From positions 62,001-126,000 of the forward strand of contig NZ_KZ983997.1 of assembly GCF_003569785.1 (NCBI RefSeq): a stretch of DNA of 64,000 nucleotides. Reading direction: 5' to 3'. Below the pieces are notes generated by a model. The model made no database searches and was not told the origin of the DNA. It worked only from the letters and a program-made list of their open reading frames with translations. The position numbers were made by a program, and so were the translations under genes. This document shows, piece after piece, positions 7,275 to 15,688 of the stretch (positions are counted from its first letter, which is position 1; each line of letters starts with the position of its first letter). Origin of the DNA: Leucobacter sp. wl10. GTDB lineage: Bacteria; Actinomycetota; Actinomycetes; Actinomycetales; Microbacteriaceae.

Positions 7275-8120
7275 TCACGCCCGCGTCACGATGACCGGGC
7301 ACGGCAGGGCCTGCAGCACGCCGTGGCTCACCGAGCCCAGCAGCAGCCTCGAGATGCCGCCGCGGCCGCGGCTGCCCACGACGAGCAGCTCGGCGTGCCC
7401 GGCGGTCTGCACGAGCGCCGACACCGGCGGCGACTGAACGATCTCACGACGAATCTCCAGATCGGGGTACCGTTCGGCGAGGCCCGCGACGCCGATGGCG
7501 ATCGCCTCCTCGGCCGCCGAGCGCTGCGACTCGACGAGCTCCTCGCTCCACAGGTACTCGAGGCCGGGGGTGAGCGGCGGCATCCACGCGTACACGGCGA
7601 TGAGCGGCACGCCGCCCCGGGAGGCCTCCTCGGCCGCGAACGAGATCGCCTTCTTGGAGGCCTCCGAACCGTCGACGCCGACCACCACGCCGCCCCCCGG
7701 CTGCGCCTCATGCTTGGGGATCACCGCGACCGGGCAGTGCGCCGTGGCGGCCGCCTTGACGGCGCGGGTGCCGAAGAACGATCCCGCGAATCGGCTTCCG
7801 CCGTGTGCGCCGAGGATCAGCAGGTCGGCCCGCTTGGAGGCCTCCTCGATCTCGGCGATGGGGTGCCCGACCACGGCGGTGCCCGAGATCTTCCCCGCGA
7901 AGCCGAGGCTTCGGGCGTATTCCGTCTCGGCCTGCAGCATCTGCTCCGAGGCCTCCTGGGCCTCGGAGAGGAACGCGACGCTCTCCGAGAGGAACGAGTC
8001 GTCGGCCACGTGCAGCAGCTCCACCGAGGCGCCGCGCGCGGTTGCGCGCGAGAGCCCCCATGCCAGCGCCACCCGGCTCTGCTCAGATCCGTCTACTCCG
8101 ATGAGGTACTTCTCCGACAT
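7275..8120 (-). CDS. Universal stress protein with two UspA domains
   Basis: This 281-residue protein has two tandem Usp domains (about 1-140 and 145-281). The second keeps the ATP-binding signature VGSRGRGGISRLLLGSVSH, and the first has the related LGAHGGSRFAGSFFGTRAV. ATP-binding tandem Usp proteins of actinobacteria are linked to hypoxia, stationary phase and general stress. The gene lies 42 bases after gapB on the same strand and may be cotranscribed with it. Confidence 0.93.
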   Translation of the reverse strand: MSEKYLIGVDGSEQSRVALAWGLSRATARGASVELLHVADDSFLSESVAFLSEAQEASEQMLQAETEYARSLGFAGKISGTAVVGHPIAEIEEASKRADLLILGAHGGSRFAGSFFGTRAVKAAATAHCPVAVIPKHEAQPGGGVVVGVDGSEASKKAISFAAEEASRGGVPLIAVYAWMPPLTPGLEYLWSEELVESQRSAAEEAIAIGVAGLAERYPDLEIRREIVQSPPVSALVQTAGHAELLVVGSRGRGGISRLLLGSVSHGVLQALPCPVIVTRA

Positions 8121-8162
8121 CTTCCGGTCCTTTCTCGAGGGTGTGTGGGGTCGGCGAAACGA

Positions 8163-9602
8163 TCAGGCCTCGCGCGCCGGGAGGTGCGCGGGGTGGTTTC
8201 CGGCCAGCTGCTCGATGACGCGCACCACCTGGCAGCTGTAGCCGTACTCGTTGTCGTACCAGACGTACAGCACGGCGCTGTCGCCGGTGGCGATCGTGGC
8301 CAGTCCGTCCACGATGCCGGCGCGATTGGATCCCACGAAGTCGGTCGAGACGATCTCCGCCGATTCGACGTAGTCGATCTGGGTGCGCAGCCCACCGGTC
8401 AGCGAGACCTGCTCGAGGAAGCGGTTGAGCTCGTCGCGCGTCGTCTCGTTCTCGAGCTGCAGATTGAGCACCGCCATCGAGACGTCGGGGGTGGGAACGC
8501 GGATCGCGTTGCCCGTGAGCTTGCCCTCGAACTCGGGAAGCGCCTTCGAGACCGCCTTCGCGGCGCCGGTCTCGGTGAGCACCATGTTGAGCGCCGCCGA
8601 ACGACCGCGGCGGTCGCCCCTGTGGAAGTTGTCGATGAGGTTCTGGTCGTTGGTGTACGAGTGCACCGTCTCGACGTGACCGCGCTTGACCCCGAATCGG
8701 TCGTTGATCACCTTGAGCACCGGCGTGATCGCGTTGGTGGTGCAGGAGGCGGCGCTGAGGATCGTGTGCTCGGCGGTGATCCGGTCGTTGTTGACGCCGA
8801 AGACCACGTTGAGCATGTCGCCCTTGCCCGGGGCGGTGAGCAGCACACGTGCGATGCCCGGGTTCCGCAGGTGCTGCGAGAGCCCGTCGGCGTCGCGCCA
8901 CCTGCCCGTGTTGTCGACGAGGATGGCGTCCTGAATGCCGTACCGCGCGTAGTCGACGCTCGCCGGATCGTCCGAGTAGATGACCTGGATGCGAACGCCG
9001 TTGGCGAGGATCGCGTTCTCGTCCTCGAGCACCTTGATGGTGCCGTTGAACGGCCCGTGCACGGAGTCGCGGCGCAGCAGATTGGCCCGCTTCGCGAGGT
9101 CGTTCTCCGACCCTCTGCGCACCACGATGGCGCGCAGGTTGAGGCCGCGGCCGCTGCCCGAGTGGTCGATGATGATGCGGGCGAGCAGGCGGCCGATGCG
9201 GCCGAATCCGTAGAGCACGACGTCGGTGCCCCGGCCGGGCTGCGCCTCGAGCGCCGGAGCGAGCTGCTCGCGCAGGTAGGCGTCGAGGTCTGCGCCGCCC
9301 GTGGCGCGGAAGCCGTTGGCGAGGAGCGCAAGATCCACGGAGACCGGGCCGGGCTGGATGCGCGCGAGCGCCTCGACCACGGCCGAGGTCTCCGTGAGCG
9401 GCAATTCGACGTCGTCGATCTTGCGGGCGAAGCTGTGGGCCCGGATGATGTCGATGGGGGAGCGCCCCACCAGGCTCCGGCCGTGCACGGACATGACCAC
9501 GTCGTGGTCGCGGTAGAGCTGACCGATCAGCGGAATCATCCGCTCCGCGAGTTCCTGCTTCGCCTTCCACGTCTCAAGGTGAGCATCAGCGCGCTGAATC
9601 AT
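8163..9602 (-). CDS. Glyceraldehyde-3-phosphate dehydrogenase, long (GapB/GapX-like) form
   Basis: This 479-residue protein is about 140 residues longer than classical GAPDH. An all-helical N-terminal extension (1-125) precedes the Rossmann motif GFGRIG (132-137) and the catalytic SAASCTTN motif with Cys287. This architecture matches the second GAPDH of corynebacteria (GapB), used in the gluconeogenic direction with NADP or NAD. Cofactor choice cannot be decided here. It is not in a glycolytic operon with pgk and tpiA, which supports a specialised role. Confidence 0.9.
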   Translation of the reverse strand: MIQRADAHLETWKAKQELAERMIPLIGQLYRDHDVVMSVHGRSLVGRSPIDIIRAHSFARKIDDVELPLTETSAVVEALARIQPGPVSVDLALLANGFRATGGADLDAYLREQLAPALEAQPGRGTDVVLYGFGRIGRLLARIIIDHSGSGRGLNLRAIVVRRGSENDLAKRANLLRRDSVHGPFNGTIKVLEDENAILANGVRIQVIYSDDPASVDYARYGIQDAILVDNTGRWRDADGLSQHLRNPGIARVLLTAPGKGDMLNVVFGVNNDRITAEHTILSAASCTTNAITPVLKVINDRFGVKRGHVETVHSYTNDQNLIDNFHRGDRRGRSAALNMVLTETGAAKAVSKALPEFEGKLTGNAIRVPTPDVSMAVLNLQLENETTRDELNRFLEQVSLTGGLRTQIDYVESAEIVSTDFVGSNRAGIVDGLATIATGDSAVLYVWYDNEYGYSCQVVRVIEQLAGNHPAHLPAREA

Positions 9603-9741
9603 GTGAACGGAGGGTTCCTTTCAATGCTTCGAAGAGGGATCGGCCTGCCCGCCGGCGACGTTTCGACGTCTCCTCCCAGTATCCCATGCGGATGACGCCG
9701 CGTGACACCGCGATTTCTCTCGGCGGCGCCGGTTCCATCAG

Positions 9742-9787
9742 GCTGGGGGATCGGCGCGGTCGCACCGCGCCTCCATCATTCCCCAGC
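9742..9787 (+). promoter_or_regulatory. Structured leader in front of metQ
   Basis: An outer stem GCTGGGG/CCCCAGC (9742-9748 with 9781-9787) encloses a perfect inner hairpin GGCGCGGT-cgc-ACCGCGCC (9753-9771). A TTTT follows shortly after, and the metQ start is 19 bases downstream. The position suits a transcriptional or translational control element for methionine uptake. It does not match a SAM riboswitch consensus that I can recall, so its nature is open. Confidence 0.35.
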
Positions 9788-9805
9788 GAGTTTTCGAGGA
9801 ACAAC

Positions 9806-10708
9806 ATGGCTCTCAAGAAGCGCGGCGCTCTCGCCGCTCCGCTCATCGCGCTCGCGCTCGCCGCGACGACTGCGCTCGCGGGCTGCTCGGCAAGCGGCTC
9901 GGGCGGCACCGCGGGCGAGACGGTCAGGATCGGCGTCGTCGGCGCGAGCGATCCGTACTGGGAGACCTTCACGGCGGCAGCCGCCGAGGAGGGCATCCAG
10001 GTCGAGCTCGTCGACTTCACCGACTACAACCAGCCCAACCCCGCGCTCAGCGAGGGCGAACTCGATCTCAACCAGTTCCAGCACATCCAGTACCTCGCCG
10101 ACTACAACGTCGCCAACGACGATGATCTGGTGCCGATCGGCGCGACGGCGATCTATCCGCTCGCCGTGTTCTCCACGAAGCATCGGAAGCTCGAGGACAT
10201 CCCCGAGGGCGGAACCGTCGCGGTGCCCTCCGATCCCTCGAACCGCGCCCGCGCCCTGAACGTGCTGCAGGCCGCCGGCCTCGTGAAGCTCAGGGACGGG
10301 GGCACGCTGTTCTCCACCCCAGACGATGTCGATCCCAAGGCATCGAGGGTGCAGGTGACCGAGATGGACGCGTCGTTCACCGCGACCTCCCTCGCCGACG
10401 TCGACGCGGCCGTCGTGAACAACGACTTCGTCACCGATGCCGGCCTGGAGTTCTCCGACGCGCTGTACCAGGACGATCCCAGCGACGAGGGGGCGAAGCC
10501 GTTCATCAACATCTTCGCGGTTCGCGCCGAGGACAAGGACAACGAGACGTACCGGAAGCTCGTCGAGATCTACCAGACCAACGACGAGGTGCAGCAGGGC
10601 GTGCTCGAGAACTCGGGCGGCAGCGCGATCCTGCTCGACACGCCGGTCGCCGAGCTGGAGCAGGTCCAGGCCGACGCCGAGAAGGAGATCCGCGCGGCGG
10701 CCTCGTGA
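9806..10708 (+). CDS. metQ: NlpA/MetQ family substrate-binding lipoprotein
   Basis: This 300-residue lipoprotein has signal peptide and lipobox LAGC (Cys27), followed by the MetQ fold, recognisable from VRIGVVGASDPYWE, DYNQPNPALSEGELDLNQFQ and VVNNDFVTDAGL. It captures methionine (D- or L-) or a related compound outside the membrane and delivers it to the MetI permease. The ATG at 9806 follows CGAGGA at proper distance, rather than the in-frame start 120 bases upstream. It is first in a metQ-metN-metI operon, preceded by a structured leader. Confidence 0.93.
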   Translation: MALKKRGALAAPLIALALAATTALAGCSASGSGGTAGETVRIGVVGASDPYWETFTAAAAEEGIQVELVDFTDYNQPNPALSEGELDLNQFQHIQYLADYNVANDDDLVPIGATAIYPLAVFSTKHRKLEDIPEGGTVAVPSDPSNRARALNVLQAAGLVKLRDGGTLFSTPDDVDPKASRVQVTEMDASFTATSLADVDAAVVNNDFVTDAGLEFSDALYQDDPSDEGAKPFINIFAVRAEDKDNETYRKLVEIYQTNDEVQQGVLENSGGSAILLDTPVAELEQVQADAEKEIRAAAS

Positions 10709-10747
10709 TCCGAGGCGGTCCCGCATCGACGGTGAAGGGGTGAATCC

Positions 10748-11776
10748 ATGACGCGCGTCCAGATGACCGGCGTGTCGAAGCGCTACCCGGGGCGCGGCAA
10801 GGGCGCCGCGCCCGTGGTCGCGGTCGACGACGTGTCGATCGATGTCGCCTCCGGCGAGATCCATGCGATCATCGGCTACTCGGGGGCCGGGAAGAGCACG
10901 CTGCTGCGGCTCGTCAACGGGCTCGAGCAGGCGACGTCGGGGCGCATCGTCGTCGGCGACGACGAGATCACGAGCCTCCCCGAGTCGAGACTCCGCGCCG
11001 TGCGCGGACGCATCGGCATGATCTTCCAGCAGTTCAACCTGTTCCACTCGAAGCGGGTCGCGAAGAACGTCGAGTACCCGCTCGTCGTCGCCGGCGTCGC
11101 GCCCGCCGAACGCGGGCGCCGTGTCTCCGAGCTGCTCGACTTCGTCGGGCTCGCCGACAAGGCGGAGGCCTACACCGATCAGCTCTCGGGCGGTCAGAAG
11201 CAGCGCGTGGGCATTGCCCGTGCGCTCGCGACCAACCCCGGCGTGCTCCTCGCGGACGAGGCGACGAGCGCCCTCGACCCGCAGACCTCGCGGGAGGTGC
11301 TGGCGCTGCTGAAGCGCGTCAACGAGGAGTTCGGCATCACGATCATCCTCATCACCCACGAGATGGAGGTCGTGCGCGAGATCGCGCATCGCGTCACCGT
11401 CATGGACGGCGGGCGGGCCGTCGAGCAGGGCGAAGTGTTCGAGGTGTTCTCGGATCCGCGGACGGCCACCACCCGCCGCTTCGTCGCGACGGCGCTGCCG
11501 ACGGAGCCCGAGGCGGAGCAGCTCGAGGAGCTGCGCAAGCGGCACCGTGGGCGGCTCGTCTCGCTGACGCTCCGCGACGGCGACGTCGATCAGCCCGTCG
11601 TGTTCCGCATCCTCGCCGAGCGCGGCGTGGGCGTGAGCATCGTGCACGGCGGCATCACCGACGTCGGCGGGCGGAGCTTCGGCAGGCTCACGCTCGAGCT
11701 CATCGGCGACGACCTGAGGGTGGAGCACGCCATCGCCGCGCTCGCGCAGGAGACCGACCTGGAGGTGCTGGCCTGA
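10748..11776 (+). CDS. metN: Methionine ABC transporter ATP-binding protein with NIL domain
   Basis: This 342-residue protein has Walker A GYSGAGKST (43-51), the ABC signature LSGGQKQR near residue 152, and Walker B LLADEATSALDP. Residues from about 270 to the end form the NIL domain, an ACT-like regulatory domain that in MetN binds methionine and inhibits transport (trans-inhibition). This domain distinguishes MetN from other importer ATPases and strengthens the methionine assignment. The gene ends one base into the metI start codon, so translation is coupled. Confidence 0.95.
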   Translation: MTRVQMTGVSKRYPGRGKGAAPVVAVDDVSIDVASGEIHAIIGYSGAGKSTLLRLVNGLEQATSGRIVVGDDEITSLPESRLRAVRGRIGMIFQQFNLFHSKRVAKNVEYPLVVAGVAPAERGRRVSELLDFVGLADKAEAYTDQLSGGQKQRVGIARALATNPGVLLADEATSALDPQTSREVLALLKRVNEEFGITIILITHEMEVVREIAHRVTVMDGGRAVEQGEVFEVFSDPRTATTRRFVATALPTEPEAEQLEELRKRHRGRLVSLTLRDGDVDQPVVFRILAERGVGVSIVHGGITDVGGRSFGRLTLELIGDDLRVEHAIAALAQETDLEVLA

Positions 11777-12441
11777 TGGACAAGCTCATCGAACTGCTCT
11801 CGAACGGGAAGTTCCTCGAGGCCACCGTCGAGACCCTCGTCTACGTCGTGATCGCGATGGGGCTCGGCGGCGTCCTGGGCCTCCTGGTCGGCGTCCTCCT
11901 CACCGTCTCCCGGCAGGGCGGGATCCTGCAGAACCGGGCCCTCTACTGGATCCTCAACTTCCTCGTCAACTTCTTCCGACCGATCCCGTTCGTCATCCTC
12001 ATCGCCGCGATCCAGCCGCTCGCGAGGGTCGTCGTCGGCACCGGCATCGGCGACCGCGCCCTCATCTTCGTGCTCACCTTCGCCGCGACCTTCGGCATCG
12101 CCCGCCTGGTGGAGCAGAACCTGCTCACCGTGCCGCCCGGCGTGATCGAGGCGTCGCGCGCGATGGGCGCCGGCCCGACGCGGACCATCTTGACGGTGCT
12201 CATCCCGGAGGGGCTCGGGCCCGTGGTGCTCGGCTACACCTTCGCGTTCATCGCGGTGGTCGACATGACGGCGATGGCCGGCGTCATCGGCGGCGGCGGG
12301 CTCGGAAACCTCGCGCTGCAGTACGGCTATCGCCAGTTCAACCCGTGGATCACCTGGTCGGCGGTGCTGATCATCATCCTGATCGTGCAGCTGGTGCAGC
12401 TGTTCGGCAACGTGTTCGCGCGGAGACTTCTGAGAAGATAG
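11776..12441 (+). CDS. metI: Methionine ABC transporter permease
   Basis: This 221-residue membrane protein is of the MetI/BPD permease type with about five transmembrane helices. The coupling-loop region is seen in VPPGVIEASRAMGAGPTR, and AGVIGGGGLGNLALQYGY is the typical MetI end. It forms the homodimeric channel for the MetN ATPase. The start overlaps the metN stop by one base. A Nif3-family gene follows after five bases, perhaps by read-through. Confidence 0.95.
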   Translation: MDKLIELLSNGKFLEATVETLVYVVIAMGLGGVLGLLVGVLLTVSRQGGILQNRALYWILNFLVNFFRPIPFVILIAAIQPLARVVVGTGIGDRALIFVLTFAATFGIARLVEQNLLTVPPGVIEASRAMGAGPTRTILTVLIPEGLGPVVLGYTFAFIAVVDMTAMAGVIGGGGLGNLALQYGYRQFNPWITWSAVLIIILIVQLVQLFGNVFARRLLRR

Positions 12442-12446
12442 GCGGC

Positions 12447-13286
12447 ATGACGACGCACACCCTGCGCGAGCTGCGCGAGACCGCCGAGGAGCTCTGGCCC
12501 GTCGAGACCGCGGAGGAGTGGGATCGCGTCGGTCTCGTGTCGGGTGCCGACGACGCGCCCCTGCGCCGCGTGCTGCTGGCGGTGGACGCCGTCGCCTCGA
12601 CCGTGGACGAAGCGCTCGAGTGGCGCGCGGATGCGCTCGTCACCCACCATCCGCTGCTGCTGCGGGGCGTCCACACCGTCGCCGAGGACACCTCGAAGGG
12701 CGCGCTGCTCGCCCGGCTCATCCGCGGCGGCTGCGCGCTCTACGCGGCGCACACCAACGCGGACCAGCCTGAGGGCGGCGTCTCGGCGGCGATCGCCGAG
12801 CGGCTCGGGCTCGCCGACGCGGCGGCGATCGTGCCCGCCCCGGGTCCGCGCTCGGACGAGGTGTTCGGGATCGGCCGCGTCGGCGTCCTCGTGGAACCGC
12901 TCTCCCTGCGGGCCTTCGCCGAGTGCGCGGCCTCGATCCTGCCCGCCACCGTGAGCGGGGTGCGCGTCGCCGGAGATCCCGATCGGATCGTCTCCAGGGT
13001 CGCGCTGCTCGGCGGCGCGGGCGACGGCCTGCTCGACCACCCAGCCGTGCGCGCCGCGGACGTCTACCTCACCTCCGACCTGCGGCACCACCCGGCGCAG
13101 GAGTCGCTCGAGCGTTCGGCCGCCGCGGGCGGGCCCGCGCTCGTGGACGTGGCGCACTGGGCGAGCGAGTCGCTCTGGCTCGAGGGCGCGGCCGCGCGGC
13201 TCGCGGAGCGCATCCCCGGCGTCGAGTTTCGCGTGAGCCCGCTGCGGACCGATCCGTGGACGTTCGCCGTCGGCGCGGAGCAGTAG
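12447..13286 (+). CDS. Nif3-like dinuclear metal centre protein
   Basis: This 279-residue protein belongs to the Nif3/YqfO family (often mislabelled GTP cyclohydrolase I type 2). Metal-binding motifs are THHPLLL (about residue 67), AHTNADQ and the C-terminal DVAHWASE. Members form toroidal hexamers with two metals per subunit, and their substrate is unknown. It starts five bases after metI and ends ten bases before a coiled-coil gene, a pairing seen in many actinobacteria. Confidence 0.92.
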   Translation: MTTHTLRELRETAEELWPVETAEEWDRVGLVSGADDAPLRRVLLAVDAVASTVDEALEWRADALVTHHPLLLRGVHTVAEDTSKGALLARLIRGGCALYAAHTNADQPEGGVSAAIAERLGLADAAAIVPAPGPRSDEVFGIGRVGVLVEPLSLRAFAECAASILPATVSGVRVAGDPDRIVSRVALLGGAGDGLLDHPAVRAADVYLTSDLRHHPAQESLERSAAAGGPALVDVAHWASESLWLEGAAARLAERIPGVEFRVSPLRTDPWTFAVGAEQ

Positions 13287-13296
13287 GCTTGACCCC

Positions 13297-14025
13297 ATGA
13301 AGGCCAGCCCTCGCCAGCAGCGACTGCTGCTCGACCTCCAGCAGCTCGACCACACGATCGCCCAGCTGCGACGCAAGCGGGTCTCGCTGCCCGAGCGAGC
13401 CGAGCTCGAGGGCCTCGCGGGCGAGATCGCGGAGGCGCGCGGTCGCTTCATGGCGGCTCAGCGCGATCTCGACGCTCAGAACGCCGAGATCGCGCGCGTC
13501 GAGGCCGATATCACGATGGTGCGCCAGCGGCGCGAGCGCGATGAGCAGCTGCTCTCGGCGAGCACCTCCAGCAAGGAGGCGCAGGCGCTGCAGGGAGAGC
13601 TCGACACGCTCGCGCGGCGGAAGGGCGAGCTCGAGGATCGCGAGCTCGAGCTGATGGAGGTGCAGGAGCGGGCGCAGGCCGACTTCTCCGAGGCCGAGCG
13701 GCTGCTCGCGGGTGTCGACGAGCGACGCGCCGCACTCGAGACGAGCCTCGAAGCGTCCGAGCAGAGGCTCGACCGCGAGATCGCTTCTCAGACGGTGGAG
13801 CGCGCGGGGCTCGCCGCGGAGATCCAGCGCGACCTGCTCGAGCTCTACGAGGAGCTGCGGGGGCGCATCGGCATCGGCGCGGCGCGCCTGCGCGGCAATG
13901 TCTCCGAGGCGAGCAATATGGCGCTCGCCCCGGCGGAGCTCAGCGATATCAGGGCGGCGGCGCCGGACGAGCTCGTGTTCTGCCCGGGAACCGGGGCGAT
14001 CCTGGTGCGCGGCGAGAGCGAGTAG
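13297..14025 (+). CDS. Coiled-coil C4-zinc-ribbon family protein with degenerate zinc ribbon
   Basis: This 242-residue protein is a long antiparallel coiled coil (about 1-180, rich in E, R and L) with a short C-terminal domain, as in the CT398/HP0958 family paired with Nif3. Normally that domain has two CxxC pairs that bind zinc. Here the positions read S-E-A-S (in GNVSEASNMALAP) and C-P-G-T (in VFCPGTGAILVR), so three of four ligands are gone. A scaffold role is likely; metal binding is doubtful. TAGGCT followed by seven bases and ATG indicates a leaderless start at 13297. Confidence 0.88.
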   Translation: MKASPRQQRLLLDLQQLDHTIAQLRRKRVSLPERAELEGLAGEIAEARGRFMAAQRDLDAQNAEIARVEADITMVRQRRERDEQLLSASTSSKEAQALQGELDTLARRKGELEDRELELMEVQERAQADFSEAERLLAGVDERRAALETSLEASEQRLDREIASQTVERAGLAAEIQRDLLELYEELRGRIGIGAARLRGNVSEASNMALAPAELSDIRAAAPDELVFCPGTGAILVRGESE

Positions 14026-14028
14026 ACT
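14023..14028 (+). promoter_or_regulatory. Probable rnpB -10 element
   Basis: TAGACT overlaps the TAG stop codon of the preceding gene. It lies six bases before the predicted 5' end of RNase P RNA, the expected -10 to +1 distance. Confidence 0.5.
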
Positions 14029-14034
14029 GGATCC

Positions 14035-14415
14035 CGGAATGGGCCGGCGGACGGTCGCGTCGCGGCACTTCGGTGCACGCGCCGAGGAACGTCCGGGCTG
14101 CACAGAGGAGAACGGTGGGTAACACCCACCCGGGGCAACCCGCGAGCAAGTGCAACAGAGAGTAGACCAGCCTTCCGGCGCAGCCGGGAGGTCCGGGTGA
14201 AAGGGTGGTGTAAGAGACCACCGGCGTTCGTGGTGACACGGGCGGCCAGGCAAACCTCGTTCGCAGCAAGGCCGGACAGCAGGCGTTGACGCTCCTCGCC
14301 GAGCCTGCGGGTGGGCCGCTAGAGGGTGTCGGCAACGGCACTCCGAGAGAGATGACCGTCACCGCCGATCTCCGGATCGGCGGGACAGAACCCGGCGTAC
14401 AGCCGGCCCATTCCG
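14035..14415 (+). ncRNA. rnpB: RNase P RNA component, bacterial type A
   Basis: The terminal helix P1 is formed by CGGAATGGGCCGGC (14035-14048) and its perfect complement at 14402-14415. Conserved core elements are present: GAGGAACGTCCGGGCT near 14083, the GCAACCCGCGAGCAAGTGCAACAGAGA-type region after 14130, the AGATGACC-like strand near 14350, and ACAGAACCCGGCGTACA near 14386. It is the catalytic RNA that removes 5' leaders from tRNA precursors. It sits between the coiled-coil gene and convergent map. Confidence 0.95.
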
Positions 14416-14425
14416 CTCCCGCCCC

Positions 14426-15295
14426 CTACTCCGAGAGGGTGAGCAGCTCGAAACCGTTCTCGCGCACCACGACGGTGTGCTCGAACTGCGCGGTGAGGCT
14501 CTTGTCGCGCGTGGTGATGGTCCACCCGTCCTCCCACTGGTCCCACTCGTGCACGCCGAGCGTGAGCATCGGCTCGACCGTGAAGACCATGCCGGGCACG
14601 ATCACGTCGCTGTAGGCGGGCGCCGAGTCGTAGTGGGGGATGATGAGTCCGGTGTGGAACGCCGCGCCGACGCCGTGCCCCGTGAAGTCGCGCACCACGC
14701 CGTAGCCGAAGCGCTTCGCGTAGGTTTCGATCACGCGGCCGATCACGTTCACCTGGCGCCCCGGTTTCGCGGCCCTGATGCCGCGCATCATCGCCTCGTG
14801 GGTCCGCTCGATCAGCAGGTCGACCTCCTCGGCGACCTCGCCCACGCGGAAGGTGCGGTTGGTGTCGCCGTGGAAGCCGTCGAGATACGCCGTCACGTCG
14901 ACGTTGACCAGGTCGCCCTCGCGCAGCTCGGTGTCGTCGGGCACGCCGTGGCAGATCACCTCGTTGACCGAGGTGCACGACGAGGCGCGGTAGCCCCGGT
15001 ATCCCAGCGTCGACGGGTAGGCTCCCTGCGACACGACGCACTGGTGCGCGATGCGGTCGAGCTCGGCTGTCGTGACGCCCGGCCGCACCGCCGCGCCGAC
15101 GGCGTCGAGCGCGCGCGCGGCGATGCGGCCGGCGGTGCGGATGCGCTCGACCTCGACCTCGGTGTAGGTGTTGTCGCCCGCGTAGCCCGGCGGCGCGGCG
15201 AGCCCGACATACGGAGGGCGCGCGATGTGGGCGGGCACCGCGCGGGCGGGGGGCAGCGCTCCCGGGACGAGATGGCCGTGTGCGTCGAATGGCAT
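14426..15295 (-). CDS. map: Type I methionine aminopeptidase
   Basis: This 289-residue enzyme removes the N-terminal methionine from nascent proteins. Metal ligands of the pita-bread fold are visible: NVDVTAYLDGFHGDTNRTF (two Asp), TGHGVGAAFH (His), FTVEPML (Glu) and FEHTVVV (Glu). The N-terminal extension of about 30 residues (PARAVPAHIARPPYVG) is typical of actinobacterial MetAP1c with an SH3-binding-like motif. The ATG at 15295 follows AGGAGGC. The gene runs toward rnpB, eleven bases away. Confidence 0.95.
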   Translation of the reverse strand: MPFDAHGHLVPGALPPARAVPAHIARPPYVGLAAPPGYAGDNTYTEVEVERIRTAGRIAARALDAVGAAVRPGVTTAELDRIAHQCVVSQGAYPSTLGYRGYRASSCTSVNEVICHGVPDDTELREGDLVNVDVTAYLDGFHGDTNRTFRVGEVAEEVDLLIERTHEAMMRGIRAAKPGRQVNVIGRVIETYAKRFGYGVVRDFTGHGVGAAFHTGLIIPHYDSAPAYSDVIVPGMVFTVEPMLTLGVHEWDQWEDGWTITTRDKSLTAQFEHTVVVRENGFELLTLSE

Positions 15296-15359
15296 GCCTC
15301 CTAGTCTATGAAGTGCACCCGGCAGATCGCCGAGGCGGAGAACGATCGGAGACGGCAGC

Positions 15360-15563
15360 ATGAGCAAGAGGGAGTGGGGCATCGACGACCCGCAGGAGAC
15401 GTACTGGTTCAACACCCGGACCGGTGAGGTGGAGGAGGGGCCGCAGTCGCTGTCGGTCGACCGCATCGGGCCCTTTGCGACGCGCGAGGAGGCCGCCCGC
15501 GCCAACGAGATCGTCGCCGAGCGGGCCAGGAAGTGGGCCGAGGAGGAGGCCGCCGAGGACTGA
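15360..15563 (+). CDS. Small conserved actinobacterial protein (SPOR-like)
   Basis: This 67-residue acidic protein begins MSKREWGIDDPQETYWFNT and continues with a region reading VDRIGPFATREEAARANEIV, which resembles a short SPOR-type motif. Small proteins of this sort are often found near glnA or map in actinobacteria, and their role is unknown. The ATG at 15360 has GGAG upstream. A strong hairpin starts seven bases after its stop. Confidence 0.8.
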   Translation: MSKREWGIDDPQETYWFNTRTGEVEEGPQSLSVDRIGPFATREEAARANEIVAERARKWAEEEAAED

Positions 15564-15569
15564 GGAGTT

Positions 15570-15611
15570 CTATCGCGGCCCCGTAACACGAATGTCACGG
15601 GGCCGCGATAG
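15570..15611. terminator. Strong hairpin terminator
   Basis: A 15-base perfect stem (15570-15584 with 15597-15611) has a 12-base loop. It immediately follows the small gene and separates it from glnA2. The right arm contains TAGTCT (15609-15614), which could serve as -10 element for glnA2. Confidence 0.65.
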
Positions 15612-15688
15612 TCTGATGCTGGCGGTGCGACGGCGCTGCCCGTTCCGGCCCATACCGGCCGGGACCCGCACGAGCGAACGGAGCCGGT

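Noticed and set aside
9686-9805. SAM riboswitch in the metQ leader
   Set aside because: A stable structure exists, but the conserved core nucleotides of known SAM riboswitch classes were not recognisable. It is kept only as an unidentified structured leader.
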